From NCBI GenBank assembly GCA_027475525.1, contig JAMWFC010000060.1, positions 1,116,001 to 1,180,000 of the forward strand: a stretch of 64,000 bases of DNA. Direction: 5' to 3'. Below are positions 1-10,866 of the stretch, piece after piece. Position 1 is the first letter of the stretch. Each line of letters begins with the position of its first letter. Position numbers and translations under genes: made by a program. This DNA is from Macrolepiota albuminosa. Taxonomy: Eukaryota > Basidiomycota > Agaricomycetes > Agaricales > Agaricaceae. The notes under the pieces are model-generated. The model had not been told where the DNA came from. It searched no databases and saw only the letters and a list, made by a program, of their open reading frames with translations.

Positions 1-93
1 TGAAAAAAATGCGGCAGCAGCAGCAGCACGTAAGGCTACACGTAAAAATGGAGGGAAAAATTGGAAACAGAGGCCAACACCATCAGCGGTAGT

Positions 94-247
94 CGATGGC
101 AACAGTAGGACCATTGCTAATGATGGAGCCACTGATGGCGGATCTGCGGTAGTCGATGGCAACAGTAGGACGATGGCAACAGTAGGACCATTGCTAATGA
201 TGGAGCCACTGATGGCGGATCTGCGGTAGTCGATGGCAACAGTAGGA
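94..247. repeat. 77-bp perfect tandem duplication (94-170 / 171-247)
   Basis: Offset of exactly 77 bp, superimposed on the genuine 60-bp coding repeat of gene B. It shifts the reading frame. Probable assembly overlap. Confidence 0.85.
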
Positions 248-375
248 CCATTGCTAATGATGGAGCCGCTGATGGTGGATCTGCTTTAGTCACCGGATCT
301 GCAGCCAACTTGGAGTGGCAATGGGGGCCTACACTTCCCCTGTCACCTAGCGTACCACACACACCACTGCCTGAC

Positions 376-529
376 TTACAGGAGGAACCTCCTGTCTTGC
401 GCTCACCGCACACTCCCCAGCCTCAGCGCCACAACAGATCCACGGTTCACAATTACAGGAGGAACCTCCTGTCTTGCGCTCACCGCACACTCCCCAGCCT
501 CAGCGCCACAACAGATCCACGGTTCACAA
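376..529. repeat. 77-bp perfect tandem duplication (376-452 / 453-529)
   Basis: Second copy starts exactly 77 bp after the first and throws accessory gene B out of frame. The KDZ-3 copy has its own 77-bp duplication at a different point in the same gene (41898). Confidence 0.9.
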
Positions 530-2383
530 TGAATCCTGACCAAATGTATCAGCTTCTGCTCATGACGAGTCCGCTCTCGACGAATCCGTTCATGACGGAT
601 GTGTTGATGATACAGCAGTGGTAGATGCCACTACCATCCACCTCTTACAACAAAGAGGATGGAGCCATCCAGACCCTCCAATTAATGGCCCTAGTGATGG
701 TTCCCCTAGATATAGAGTGTCAAGAAGGGTGCTCGACATTCTTCAAGATGAGGACAATGACCAATTTGAAGGTGAGGGAAGGCCGGCATTACAAAACCAA
801 AAGAAGCGCAAGGCATTGCCTAACCAATTGTCAACAAATTCCAAGCGACCCCGCAAGTCTCAAGCACAAATGCTACAGGAAGATGCAGCTCGATACATTG
901 ATATGTCTACACCAGCCAAAAGGAGTAGCAGCCGCACTAAGGTCATTCGACCAGTCCGCCATCATTGATGTGGGGAAGGGGGGAATGTTATATTACATTT
1001 TTGTAAACTATAGGGTTACAAGAATGTACGAATGTCTGTCATAGCGAAAAAAAAAATATGCAATCGTCCATCCTTCTCTTCTCTTCTGTTGCCTTCTGTC
1101 TCTCAGTAAGCTGACTGGATGATTGGGTCCATTGCATCGGCGGCTGACTACTTCGGGAGTTGCTGCAAGCCCATTCCCTTGGGCCAGGGAGAGGGTCCTT
1201 GGCAGGGACTGGCGGAGGGACGGAAGATGGTTGAGGGGGTGACGGAGATGTTTGTGCGGGAGTTGTCCCTGAGGATGTTTGTTGAAGCAGGGACGGAGCG
1301 ATGGTGAGAGCAGATAAGTCAGCGGCGTGATGGGATTGGTCAGTGGCGAGGGCAGAGGTGTCACCAGTGGGAACGGATATGTCAGCAGTGGCAGGGGATT
1401 GGTCAGCGATGGGGTCAGGAGTGGTTTCTTCCTCTTCAACGATGGGTCCAAGTCCACTGTGCCCTGTTGGATGCACTGCCACATCATCCTAAGCTGACGG
1501 ACTGGAGGGACGGGTAGAGATGTGAAGTTGATTCTGCAAAGTGTCAACCACACCCCAAATATTGCGGATCTGCTCTTTTGTGTGACGGATCCGTCTGGCA
1601 TGGTCTTCAAGTGTCTCACCCGCAAGAGAAACATTGGTTTGCAGTGTTTCCATGCAGCCACCAAGCATGTCGACCTGAGTCTGGTAGCAACGGAAGAAGT
1701 CCTCAATACACGGTAACTAGCTCACCTCAGCTGTGACAAATCTGTCCCACACCTGCTCCCCAACATTCTGCAATGCTTCCTGGAACCCATTCTCCATCCT
1801 GCACAAACGGCTCTCCACCCCTGCCATTACACCAGCCACAATGTCTTCACTGTGACTAGACTCCATTGCCTGCTCCTTGCCCTTTCCCTTGACTGGAAGA
1901 GGATCTGCTGGGCGGTTGAAGGTCGACAGTTAGGATGGATGGATGGACGGTTTTGATGGTCCCATGATTGGACTGGCTGGTTCATCTGCTAACTATTGGT
2001 TAGCTATTTGAGCAGGAAAAGAGTTTCATACCGTCATCACTCTCAATAATCGTCACTGACTTCTTTCTCAGTGGTTTTTTCCCCTTTCCCTTGTTGCTGG
2101 GCTTGACGGTTTTCTTGACAATCGTCAGGCTGCATGTTCGTTTGCAAATGAGCCGGCAGGGATCACATGCGGTGCCGCCCTTTGTCCTGACACACTGTAG
2201 CCGCTTACTTGCGCAATATTGGCAAGGGGGGTTGATGTGCTGACCCTCGTGACGAGGTGCTGTCCTCAGATACCTGCCCAACAGCATCCCTCCAGTAATT
2301 TCCCCCTTTGGTATCCTGCCCTCTTGTTCTTCCTCTTCCTCTTCCTCTTCATCCTCGTCCTCATCCTCGTCCTCCTGCTCCTT

Positions 2384-2537
2384 CTGTCGACGATAGGTAC
2401 CAGGAGGAGGTTGACCAATATAGGTCACCCGTTTTGGCTTCTTGGGATTTGGCAACGGACCTGTCGACGATAGGTACCAGGAGGAGGTTGACCAATATAG
2501 GTCACCCGTTTTGGCTTCTTGGGATTTGGCAACGGAC
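2384..2537. repeat. 77-bp perfect tandem duplication (2384-2460 / 2461-2537)
   Basis: Breaks accessory gene A just upstream of its acidic tract; the KDZ-3 copy of this stretch is duplicated at a different position (39865). Confidence 0.9.
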
Positions 2538-2729
2538 CAAACAAATCTCCTGCCGCTGGAGGACTCGGTCATTTTCTCTTCTTCAGAATTGGTGACGAAC
2601 CAGACGAATCTCCTGCTGCCGGCCTATGACCTATCCGGTCTTCTCGTGCCGGTGCCGTCGATGGACCGGCCTTGGTTGACGGATCAGGTCGTTCTTCACC
2701 CCCACTTGGTTCCTCCCTCCTTCCGCTTC

Positions 2730-2883
2730 TCTGGGTCCATTTTTTCGCAGCGTCCTTCAACCGCCTGGTCATATCCTCGTCAGAAAGCTTGCTCTGGAGT
2801 AGCGGCTCTGGGTCCATTTTTTCGCAGCGTCCTTCAACCGCCTGGTCATATCCTCGTCAGAAAGCTTGCTCTGGAGTAGCGGG
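2730..2883. repeat. 77-bp perfect tandem duplication (2730-2806 / 2807-2883)
   Basis: Exact 77-bp offset in the N-terminal half of gene A; absent from the KDZ-3 copy at the matching place. Confidence 0.9.
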
Positions 2884-3325
2884 ATAACTTTGTTGATGAA
2901 ACTTCTCCTGGCATCAAGGAGGAGTTTCTTGTCATCCTTGACATCCCTAACCTTGAATCACATGTCAATCTACAGGACGACTATTAGTGCATGTCTATTA
3001 GGCAGGAGTGCTTGTATCTTACCAGGTCCTTCTGCTGTGCTTTGAGTTGTCGCAGGTCTCCTCTGAGAGCAAGGTATAATACTTGAACATCCGCGTCAAC
3101 GACCCATTGGTGGAGTTCTTCGTTAGACATGGCGGATGGAGGATTAAAGAAACGGACGAGAACTTTACACGAAGCAAGTTCTGAAAATAGATATCATGTG
3201 ACCCTGTTTAAATTACAAAAGAAGTTTGATTTATTGCTTGACAAAACCTTACTTTGTTTATCTTACAGTTTAGTAAATAACAATTAGCTAAGCAGGTCAA
3301 AAATTGCAGAGGTCCTAATGTTTAT

Positions 3326-3404
3326 TGCACTAAGCAGGAGTTGAACCCACCTACTGCAACATACAATGAACATCAATGGATAATATTCTACTAGACCATC
3401 GATG
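3326..3404 (-). other. tRNA-like module 5 (KDZ-1)
   Basis: On the minus strand, a GCATCGA 5' arm, an A box TGGTCTAGTAG and a B box resembling GGTTCAACTCC; the 3' arm TTAGTGC pairs with the 5' arm with one mismatch and wobbles. No standard anticodon arm. Confidence 0.5.
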
Positions 3405-3540
3405 CTTACTGTACACTGCTATAGTCTAAATAGATATCATGTCACTCTGTTTAAATTAGGACCTTACTTTGTTTATTATACTGTGTAGTAAATAACAATT
3501 AGCTAAGCAGGTCAAAAAAGGCAAACATCTTAATGTTCAT

Positions 3541-3620
3541 TGCACTAAGCAGGAGTCGAACCCACCTACTGCAACACACAATAAACACCAATGGATAATA
3601 TTCCACTAGACCATCAAAAC
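3541..3620 (-). other. tRNA-like module 4 (KDZ-1)
   Basis: Minus strand: A box TGGTCTAGTGG, B box GGTTCGACTCC, T stem with wobble pairs. The 5' arm is decayed. Confidence 0.5.
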
Positions 3621-3754
3621 TTAATTTACACAGCTATAGTCTAAATAGATATCATGTCACGCTGTTTAAATTAGGATGTTACTTTGTTTATCATACTGTG
3701 TAGTAAATAACAATTAGCTAAGCAGGTCAAAAATTCTAAACAGTGAGACGAAAA

Positions 3755-3833
3755 TGCACTAGTAGGAATCGAACCCGTCTACTGCAAGACATAATAAAGA
3801 CCAATGGATAATATTCCACTAGACCACCAATGC
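3755..3833 (-). other. tRNA-like module 3 (KDZ-1)
   Basis: Minus strand: A box TGGTCTAGTGG, B box GGTTCGATTCC. The 5' end resembles eukaryotic tRNA-Gly. Confidence 0.5.
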
Positions 3834-4040
3834 TTACTTTACATTGATATGATGTAAATAAACATCAGTCTATTCTTCTGTGTGTGGTCAAAATCCTGTA
3901 TACTTCTATGGTGTAAATAAATATCAGTCTAATATTGTCAATTCAATACAGATGCACCAGTTGCAGTAAAATCTCTATCCGTTCAAATTCTGTATGGGTC
4001 CGTTTGTGCACTACATGAACACCGTCCTGACTTGTAGCAA

Positions 4041-4121
4041 GCGCCTGTGGTACAATGGAATATTCATCAATTGATATTTCATATTGTGCACAAGAAGTGG
4101 GTTCGACTCCCACTAGTTCAC
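4041..4121 (+). other. tRNA-like module 2 (KDZ-1)
   Basis: Plus strand: A box TGGTACAATGG, B box GGTTCGACTCC, perfect 5-bp T stem GTGGG/CCCAC. The centre holds the palindrome ATCAATTGAT instead of a recognisable anticodon stem. Confidence 0.5.
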
Positions 4122-4500
4122 ATTATATAATAGCAGCAGGCCGCTGACATCCGCTAGCATCATGAATTTGATCTGTTGAAAACTCCAGAGATTTCTGCAG
4201 TGGCATAAGATGGACGAGTTCGCGTATGTGGTCATTCCAGTGCTCATGACCAGTTGATAATACACTGTGGCAGGCTACCTTTGTGCCGGTTTTTGTAAAA
4301 AAGGTAGTCAGCCCTAGTGTATCGTCACCTGTCATGTGAACTGGAATGATCTCATGCGTCAACTCCTCCATCCTATCCTGCTTCAGTAATTGCTAGAGTT
4401 TTGGTCAGATCCACTACCACAGGCGCATACTCCAGGTCAGTACGATATATATGTAGAGCAAAAATGCACCCATATAAAAACACAGCATTAGTCCCTGTTA

Positions 4501-4582
4501 AGGTGAAGTAGGAGTAGAACCCACCACTGTACACAATATTGAATATCAATAAATGAATATTCCACTGAACCACTGGGACTGG
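4501..4582 (-). other. tRNA-like module 1 (KDZ-1)
   Basis: Minus strand: A box TGGTTCAGTGG, B box GGTTCTACTCC (one change from consensus), T stem GTGGG/CCTAC. Confidence 0.45.
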
Positions 4583-4637
4583 TTGCACCGCTGACATCAG
4601 CTGGCTCACATGCCGACGTCAGCTACCGTCCGCTACC

Positions 4638-4659
4638 GTCCGCTGGCATGCCAGCGGAC
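4638..4659. repeat. 22-nt perfect palindrome with GTCCGCTGGC arms
   Basis: GTCCGCTGGC, a central AT, then GCCAGCGGAC. Related palindromes occur at 4715-4736, 4891-4912, 20946-20967, 21115-21140, 28434-28455, 38050-38070 and 63280-63300, always in the GC-rich part of an arm. They could be subterminal transposase-binding sites; that is inference. Confidence 0.65.
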
Positions 4660-5302
4660 AGCGGACACTCACGCACCCTCTTCCACATGCCGACGTCAGC
4701 TACCATCCGCTACCGTCCGCTGGCATGCCAGCGGACAGCGGACACTCACGCACCCTCTTCTGCCCTTCCCCCTCTTTCTCTCCAGTGCCATCCTCTCCAC
4801 TCCCCACACTACCTCACACACCACCCCCGTCCACCACATGCACCCTGCTTCTCTCCTCCCCCCTGACCTGATGTCCGATGTCTGCTACGTCTGCTGGCAT
4901 ACCAGCGGACATCCACGCTCCTCCCCTTCCCCCCACCCCCATCCCTCTTCTGCCACCCCCCATGCTCTCCGAGACGCCACCCCATGTGGCAGACACCCAC
5001 GCACCCCGTTTCCTTCTCTCCTGCCCTGATGCTGGATGATGCTGGGGGTTGCCGACAGATACCAGCAGATATCCGGCAGATGCCGACAGATGCATGACGG
5101 ATGCCAGCGGGTCACGACGGCTGCCGACGAACTCTGACGGATGCCAGCTGATGGCCAGCTGATGGCTGCTGATGCCAACACCCCTTTCAGGCCACGAAAA
5201 CTCTTTTGGGAGGTATGCCACCCCCCTTCCACCTCAAAAAATCCATATGGGAACCTGCGGAAACGTAGGTGGGCATCCGTTCATTGTGTTATCCAACCTT
5301 TG

Positions 5303-5456
5303 AATCTATCCGTTAGTAACGGACCTGTGGTGCAACGGTTAAATGTGTGTTCCATTGCTGGAGGCTTTCCCAAGGCCGGAATCTATCCGTTAGTAACGGA
5401 CCTGTGGTGCAACGGTTAAATGTGTGTTCCATTGCTGGAGGCTTTCCCAAGGCCGG
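5303..5456. repeat. 77-bp perfect tandem duplication of a tRNA-like module (5303-5379 / 5380-5456)
   Basis: Exact 77-bp offset creates an extra partial class-II module just before the complete one. The same place in KDZ-2 and KDZ-3 has one copy. Confidence 0.9.
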
Positions 5457-5479
5457 GGGTTCGATTCCCCCCCACAGGC
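5401..5479 (+). other. Class-II tRNA-like module (KDZ-1)
   Basis: CCTGTGG pairs perfectly with CCACAGG as a 7-bp acceptor stem; the T stem GGGGG/CCCCC encloses TTCGATT; a GGCTT/AAGGCC hairpin sits where class-II tRNAs have the long variable arm. The D arm and anticodon arm are poor, so I call it tRNA-like, not a functional tRNA gene. Confidence 0.55.
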
Positions 5480-6110
5480 ATACGGCGGGCAAGACGAAGT
5501 TACTTTTTTCCTTGGTCCAACCAGACTCCGTGGACCTGCGTAGGCCTCTGTGCATGTCCACTGGTGTCCTGCGCAGGCCTGGGAGGGCCCGCATAGGTTT
5601 GAGTCCGTCGACGTACGTCTGCGTGGATGTCCGCTGGTGGCTTGCGTAGGCCTGCGTAGATTTTCAGGGCCCTTTCGTGGACGTACACTGGCGTCGGGGG
5701 TGGGAAAAGGATGGAAGGGGAGACGCGCAGCCTCGAGTTATTGCGGGGAGGAATAGAGAGGGGAGGGAAGTGGGGAACCTTGAGGAGGGTTTATTCATGC
5801 CATGAAGTCCGCCAATGGAGGAGGTTTTCACTCATGTGCTGATGCCCGCCGGCAGCCACTGACACACATTGATGTCTGCTAGTGTCCGCTGGCATCCGCC
5901 GGGCCTGCGTGCGCATGTGTGTGCCCGCCTTTTATCGATCCACTGGACTGTGTCATACAGCACATTGTGACACGTCCGCAGCTCTGTATTCTATGGCACT
6001 GTGGGGACTGCTCTGCTCCAGTGTAGCGGACTCCACTGGACACGTATGGTACGGCACAAAGCGGGCTCCTGTACAACGTATGACACGTACTGTTGTGATG
6101 TCTCTATGTG

Positions 6111-6320
6111 CAAGAGATTGTAATCAGAAAGAAGCGGAAGTTACATTCAGACAAAGGCAAGCCCAGAACAAAGGGTTTAGGGCCATGGTCTAAGAAAAAG
6201 AAGGCGTCACAACTCCTGCCAGGCCCTGCATATAAGAACACTGAATTCATAAACGATGACGATGAAGAAGACAACTCACTGGCTGATGATGGCTTCAGCG
6301 GCAACGAGGATGATGACTAG
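6111..6320 (+). pseudogene. 3' part of a basidiomycete repeat-family gene interrupted by a KDZ insertion
   Basis: Opens with CAAGAGA, the target-site duplication, and reads on in frame as QEIVIRKKRKLHSDKGKPRT, a Lys-rich segment, and an acidic C-terminus ending DDD and TAG at 6320. The upstream part is on the minus strand at 63760-64000 and stops at the same seven bases. The two halves form one open frame when the element is skipped. The family is one I associate with dispersed basidiomycete repeats (a YETVIVEKYHVHLVGWP-type protein); its function is unknown to me. Confidence 0.7.
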
Positions 6321-7404
6321 ATGTTATGGACACCAATGCCACCATTTTTTAGTGACAGAGGTATTGTTGGTCTTTCTTCCAATCGTGCAGGCAGCTGAAT
6401 CTCTCCATGAATGCTGTCTTCCGTCTTCAAGATGAAACTAATTTGCTGCATAATTCACGCCTTCAAATAGCTCTTTTTATGACATTTTCTATCATCAATT
6501 ACATGTTGAATTTTTCTTCTTGCGTGCTATGCACACTTTAACTATCTAAACCTATTTAATCATGTGTTGAAATTAGAAATAATTGTTTCATGTCATGTAT
6601 AATTCATATGGAGTGAAATTGGATTGGGAGAGTAAACAAATATCATTCAAAATTTTTCTGACATTTTTCCATAAATTTTAAGCAGAGGAGTGAGCTCATT
6701 GTGCGGAACAGCGAGCAAAGAGCAGGATCAGTCGTCGGCATGATCTCTGAGTAGTCCCAACATATGTGATGCAATGTCAGTCATACATCAATGATCAATG
6801 ATGCTGTTGACAATGTGCCTGATGGCTTCGGCACCACCGGTAGCAATTGCCAGTCACCTGAGTGATACATTAGTGGTGAATTATTGGAGGAAGTATAAAA
6901 GCAATAAAAACCCGCCGACTTAGGCGTGAATTACCATATATATTCCATGCCTAACAAGGCCCAACATGTGGTAGCCACAGGTGTTATGAACAGTCAAATT
7001 AGCGCATTTTGTTTCTGTTGGAGACATGGTGGCAGGGGAATGAGAAGCATGAGTGTCAGTTGACCTTTGCCTAGTCGGGACATTTGATGGGAAATAAAGT
7101 TGGGTCAGTAGGAGCGGAGTCTGTCAGAGAGTCGGGGCAGAGACAAAAGAGGTGGAACTGGGCAGGGGAGGGGATGGATGGACGCAGAGGGGCTGTGAGG
7201 GAGGATGTGGGGACGTGGAGAGAGAGTTGGTATGCACACATGGGCCAGGTGGGGTGGTAAGGTTTGGATAGTTTACATGTGTAGCTGTTTGTCCAGTTCT
7301 GCCACCAACTCTGAGCAGCAACGAGATTGTTTCAATTGGAGTGAGCTTTTTGTCTGCAGCGTCCACCCAATTTCCTTTTCTAACCACACCATGGCACAGG
7401 TTCC
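6321..7404. other. Non-coding stretch before the tyrosine-recombinase region
   Basis: AT-rich DNA with no supported gene. It contains the presumed 3' UTR of the split gene and the upstream region of the Pro-rich exon at 7405. I see no repeat or RNA gene in it. Confidence 0.4.
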
Positions 7405-7602
7405 ATGGCATCTGAGCAGCCCAAGCCTGCTGACCAGTCCTTTCCCCCGACTTTTACAGGCTACCTGCCACCCCAGGGTGCTTATCCGTACCTGCCCTTT
7501 CCTCCACCACAGGAGCCTGATGCCACTGCTGCGCTGCAGCCCGCATACATGATGTTCCATCCTGCACAGGGCATGGTCTACTACCCCAGCCCCCCATTCC
7601 AG
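7405..7602 (+). CDS. Proline/tyrosine-rich N-terminal exon, probably of the YR element's plus-strand gene
   Basis: Begins MASEQPKPADQSFPPTF and continues as about 66 residues rich in Pro, Tyr and Phe, up to a plausible GTACGC donor after PSPPFQ. The next convincing coding block on this strand is the tyrosine-recombinase exon at 8189, so this may be its first exon or a short separate gene. Codon use and lack of stops make it credible as coding. I do not recognise a domain. Confidence 0.45.
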
Positions 7603-8188
7603 TGTACGCCCTCTCAAACCCAATCAACTCGAACTTTAACCTAGTTGCCCTCCACATCATGCAGAATTCTTCTTTTATTAAACTTCTCTCCCCTTGCATC
7701 ATGAGAATGCTCCCACACCCCTACCCCTGCACCCGCACACCCAGCACTCCCAACCCAGATGTTGGGGTGGGGCGGGGAATCTCCTGGCTTTTTGACCTAC
7801 AACTGGGCCCCCCCACAAACACATAGCACTACCGCATCACATTCCTTTGGATTTTTTCTTCGTTGTGAGAACCCGGACCCTGTTGTTTGTGTCAAATGAC
7901 CCTTGGATTGGAGATGTGGGTATAAAATGTATAAAGTGAATGAAGGACCTGTGTATTTGGGGATTTTTTGTGTCTTGTGTCTTGTCTTGTTTTTTTTTTG
8001 TCTTTTTTTTTTCATGCTTGTTAATTACTTCTTGATATTGAGAAATGTACCTGATTATGATCATGAACTATGAACACTTTCCTCACCCCCTACCTTCCAC
8101 CCCACCTCTCATCCTCTCATTCCCTGCTAGCAGCTTCTCTTCCTATTGCTCTGCACTGAATTTTTATTTAAACTTTGTCCGACTGCAG
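7603..8188. other. Non-coding gap with poly-T and poly-pyrimidine tracts
   Basis: C-rich then T-rich DNA, no supported gene; it ends in a good acceptor (GACTGCAG) directly before the recombinase exon. Confidence 0.4.
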
Positions 8189-8896
8189 GACATAGATATC
8201 AAGTCTATGCAAGACACCCTATCATTTTATATTGTGTACATGTCCCATCACATTGAACCAAGATTGGTCTGCATGTATCTAGCAGGAATATGCAACCAAC
8301 TTGAAGTTTATTATTCTCAGATTCATGAAATCTGTAATTTGAGCTTAGTCAGAAACATGCTAACAGGCTGCCTGCACATGAAGTCAAACCCTATCAAAAA
8401 AAAGCTACCATTATCCCACCATCACCTGCTGTTTGCAATACAGTCCATGGCAGGCATTGAAGACCATGATAACCTCTTTTTTTGTCACACTTATGCTTAC
8501 TGGATTCTACAGCCTCCTTCGCTTTGGCAAGCTGTGCCAACCAGATAGCATACACCTCAGAAATGGCTGGAAAGTTATAAAATATTTATTAGCTAAGATT
8601 TTTGATGATCATTATGAATTCCTGTTGCCAGCTCAAAAGTCCAATGCACTCTTTGAGGGCAACAGAGTTGTTATTCTGAAGACAAACCACTCTACAAATC
8701 TGTATAAGTGGTTCGCAATTTACCTCCAAAACTATGCTGTGAAATTTCTGTTGAGATGTGAATTGTGGCTGACAAGCACAGGAGAGCATCCAAACTAGTT
8801 GTTTTTTGTCATCTCTTTCCATCGTTGATAGTAGGACAATCTATGAGGGCTGACAGCACCACTTTTCTTGCTGAGGCAGATGTAGCCCTGCATCTT

Positions 8897-9211
8897 TGTT
8901 GCAGCATATCGCAGGAACATATATTCATGTATATAGTACAATATAATCTGAAGTTCGAAGTCGGAGACCATTAGTACAAGTAAGTAAATATTTTTAAGTA
9001 GCTTACCTGAAGTTCAAAGTCGGAGACAATTTGAACTTCAGGTATCTGTATGCTTTTATACTTGAAAGTGAAACATTTCAAATTTTGTAGAAGTTTTATG
9101 ATGCAACAAGAAAAAAGAAAAAAGAATAGTAAAGTAGGACATATGTCATGAATGAATCATAAATGATCACGAGTTGAAGTAAGTCTTCATAGTCAGACGT
9201 CATTTCCTTCG
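8897..9211 (-). repeat. Copia 3' LTR
   Basis: 315 bp, paired with 13534-13851. It contains an inverted pair of GAAGTTCAAAGTCGGAGAC-like segments also present in the other LTR. Confidence 0.85.
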
Positions 9212-10640
9212 ACACTTCCACTAGACAGCGATGGAGGAGACAAAACTTGAAGTTTGTTTCGATATTTGACAAACGTTTTGTAAAGTAAGGCTTTAATTAA
9301 TGTATTGGCTATCATGTCGTGTGTCGAGATGTATTGTATTTTTATATTGCCTCTTTTGATTTGGTCACATATAAAATGATAATGTATGTTGATGTGCTTG
9401 GCACAAGAGTGACCAACAGGGTTGTTAGAGAGTGCAATACTTCCAGCACTATTAGTGTATATGGTAGTCACACCTACTTGTCCAAAATTGAGATCATTTA
9501 GCAGGTTTCATAACCAAATAGCCTCCCTCATAGCTGAGGCTATATACTCAGCTTTGATGGTGGAAGTAGCAACACCAAGTTGCTTTTTAGAGGACCAGGA
9601 GACAACACTTCCATTGATATTGTAACAACATCTGCTGATGGATTTTTGATCGAAGTAATCCTGTGCTCAATTTGCATTGCTCCATCCTACGAGATTTATT
9701 TTGTCATTTGAGAACCCCCCTAATACTAACCCATAATATTTTATGCTCTTCAGATACCACAAGATCTGTTTGCAGGTGGTTAAGTGAGGTATTCCCAGAT
9801 TGTTGGCAAACTGAGCTACCAGGCTAATGGCAAATTGAATGTCTGGTCGAGTTTGAGTTGTATACAAGAGTAAGCTGACCATTGACAGGTAGTTTATACT
9901 GTTAGCATATTTAATATACAAGTCACCTTCTTCAGCAGTCTTGGATGATTGAAGTGAAGATAGATTATGATTAGTAGCAAGTGGCATTGCCATCTCATGA
10001 CAAGTGGTCATGCCAAAGCAGTTCAGGATGGAATCAATATATGCTGATTGATCAAGTTGAATGGTATGGTTGTCTCTATCATGGCTGATCTGGAGTCCAA
10101 GCATATAGTGAATCTCACCAAGATCAGTTGTTTCAAATTGGTCGCTCATGTTCACCTTGAATGCAGTAATACAATCGAGGTCTTTTCCTGCAACTGCCAT
10201 ATCATCAACATACACGAGAATAATCAATACAATTTTGCCCTATGATCTGAGGATGTAGAGACAGTTGTCAGCTTGCAACTGTTTAAATCCTAGGCACATG
10301 AGCACATCATGAAGTTGTTCCTTCCATTTCCAACTGGCTTGTTTAAGGCCATATATAGTCTTGCATAGTCTTCAATACTTTGCATTTTCAAGGTTTTCAG
10401 ATGCTTTTATATAGATTTCCTTGTCCAAGTCAGCCTCAAGATATGCTCCGACTACATTGATCTGATGTATTTTGAGATTGAGGATGGCTGCTATAGTCAG
10501 AAAAACATGTAGCATGGTAAATTTCATGACAAACAAAAACATATTGTGACAATCTATTTCAGGAACTTGTGAGAAATCTTGGGCCACAATTTGAGCCTTA
10601 AACTTGATTCAATTGCCTTGTCCATTGAGTTTTTCTTTGA
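9193..10640 (-). pseudogene. Copia reverse transcriptase and RNase H, broken
   Basis: RT start near 10587 (VVGAYLEADLDKEIYIK), catalytic VYVDDMAVAGKD near 10215, LGEIHYMLGLQI, then TRPDIQFAISLVAQF near 9850, and RNase H with HINIHYHFICDQI and IQYISTHDMIANTLIKAL (9193-9471). Several stops and frameshifts separate the pieces. The 3' part overlaps the LTR. Confidence 0.8.
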
Positions 10641-10866
10641 GCACAACTTTACTTTCCATGGCCCTCTTATTCAGAGATAAGTGATCTGTTTCCATGAAGA
10701 CTCCCTTTTTGACCAGTTGGTTGTATTTATCTTGTATGGCTTGTTTCTATTTATCCACATCTGACATGGACATGGCCTCGCATATGGATGGTCCTGATAC
10801 AGCCATGTAAGCAATGTGAGCATCAGCTTCCTTACCATCATTCTGTTGATATCTGATGGGAATACA

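Larger units (their letters stand above)
1..968 (+). pseudogene. Accessory gene B of KDZ-1, 3' part
   Basis: C-terminal half of the gene found complete on the minus strand at 41413-43791. The product is basic and low in complexity. It has an in-frame 60-bp repeat (about 86-290) encoding a DGNSRTIANDGA-type unit, a proline-rich stretch, an acidic DEDNDQFEGE segment and a basic tail ending at the TGA of 966-968. Two 77-bp duplications (94/171 and 376/453) shift the frame; removing one copy of each leaves a single open frame to the stop. This copy keeps CGA at 846-848 and 948-950 where KDZ-3 has TGA. Function unknown. No domain recognised; the basic and acidic tracts would suit a nuclear or nucleic-acid-binding protein, but that is inference. 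Confidence 0.6.
1039..3130 (-). pseudogene. Accessory gene A of KDZ-1: cysteine-cluster, coiled-coil protein
   Basis: Starts at ATG 3130 (exon 1 begins MSNEELHQWVVDADVQ); a GTAAGA donor follows the Lys-Asp-Leu end of exon 1 and exon 2 resumes near 2970. The central part has a Lys/Pro-rich segment, a long Asp/Glu run (about 2330-2390) and a cysteine cluster, CQYCASKRLQC then CDPC and CKRTC (about 2110-2220). The spacing Cx2Cx6C resembles small zinc clusters met in fungal transposon proteins. A Lys-rich stretch follows, then predicted coiled coil around 1500-1720 and a Ser/Pro-rich tail to 1039. Two 77-bp duplications (2384 and 2730) and a TGA in the segment after the intron break it. It is convergent with gene B. 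Function unknown; a zinc-binding DNA or chromatin factor is an inference. Confidence 0.55.
1..6110 (-). mobile_element. KDZ-1: right part of a KDZ-type DNA transposon, truncated by the window edge
   Basis: Inverted relative to KDZ-3. Reading leftwards from 6110 it holds the terminal arm, accessory gene A (minus strand) and the 3' part of accessory gene B (plus strand); 1-2940 is the reverse complement of about 39430-42300. The end at 6101-6110 (TCTCTATGTG) is preceded by the terminal inverted-repeat core TTGTGATG and is the same terminus seen at 29942-29951 and, inverted, at 36818-36827. The transposase itself would lie outside the window. Assignment to KDZ rests on homology with KDZ-3. Confidence 0.8.
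3190..6110 (-). repeat. Terminal arm of KDZ-1 (gene-A side, CACATAGAGA terminus)
   Basis: Order from the end inwards: terminus 6110, TIR core, a stretch with CTGCGTAGGCCT-like repeats (5530-5670), a class-II tRNA-like module (5401-5479), GC-rich DNA full of GCGGAC, GTCCGC and ACGGAT motifs (4600-5160), then five further tRNA-like modules in AT-rich DNA (3326-4582). The AT-rich spacer between modules is itself repeated (3210-3310, 3430-3520, 3645-3740). The same order recurs in the left arms of KDZ-2 and KDZ-3. Translated frames through the GC-rich part are repeat readings, not genes. Confidence 0.8.

Noticed and set aside
86..290. CRISPR-like array
   Set aside because: Adjacent repeat units without unique spacers, in coding sequence, in a eukaryote.
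3326..5479. Calling the tRNA-like modules functional tRNA genes
   Set aside because: A and B boxes and the acceptor and T stems are good, but the anticodon arm cannot be folded consistently and the spacing between boxes is about 7 nt too long.
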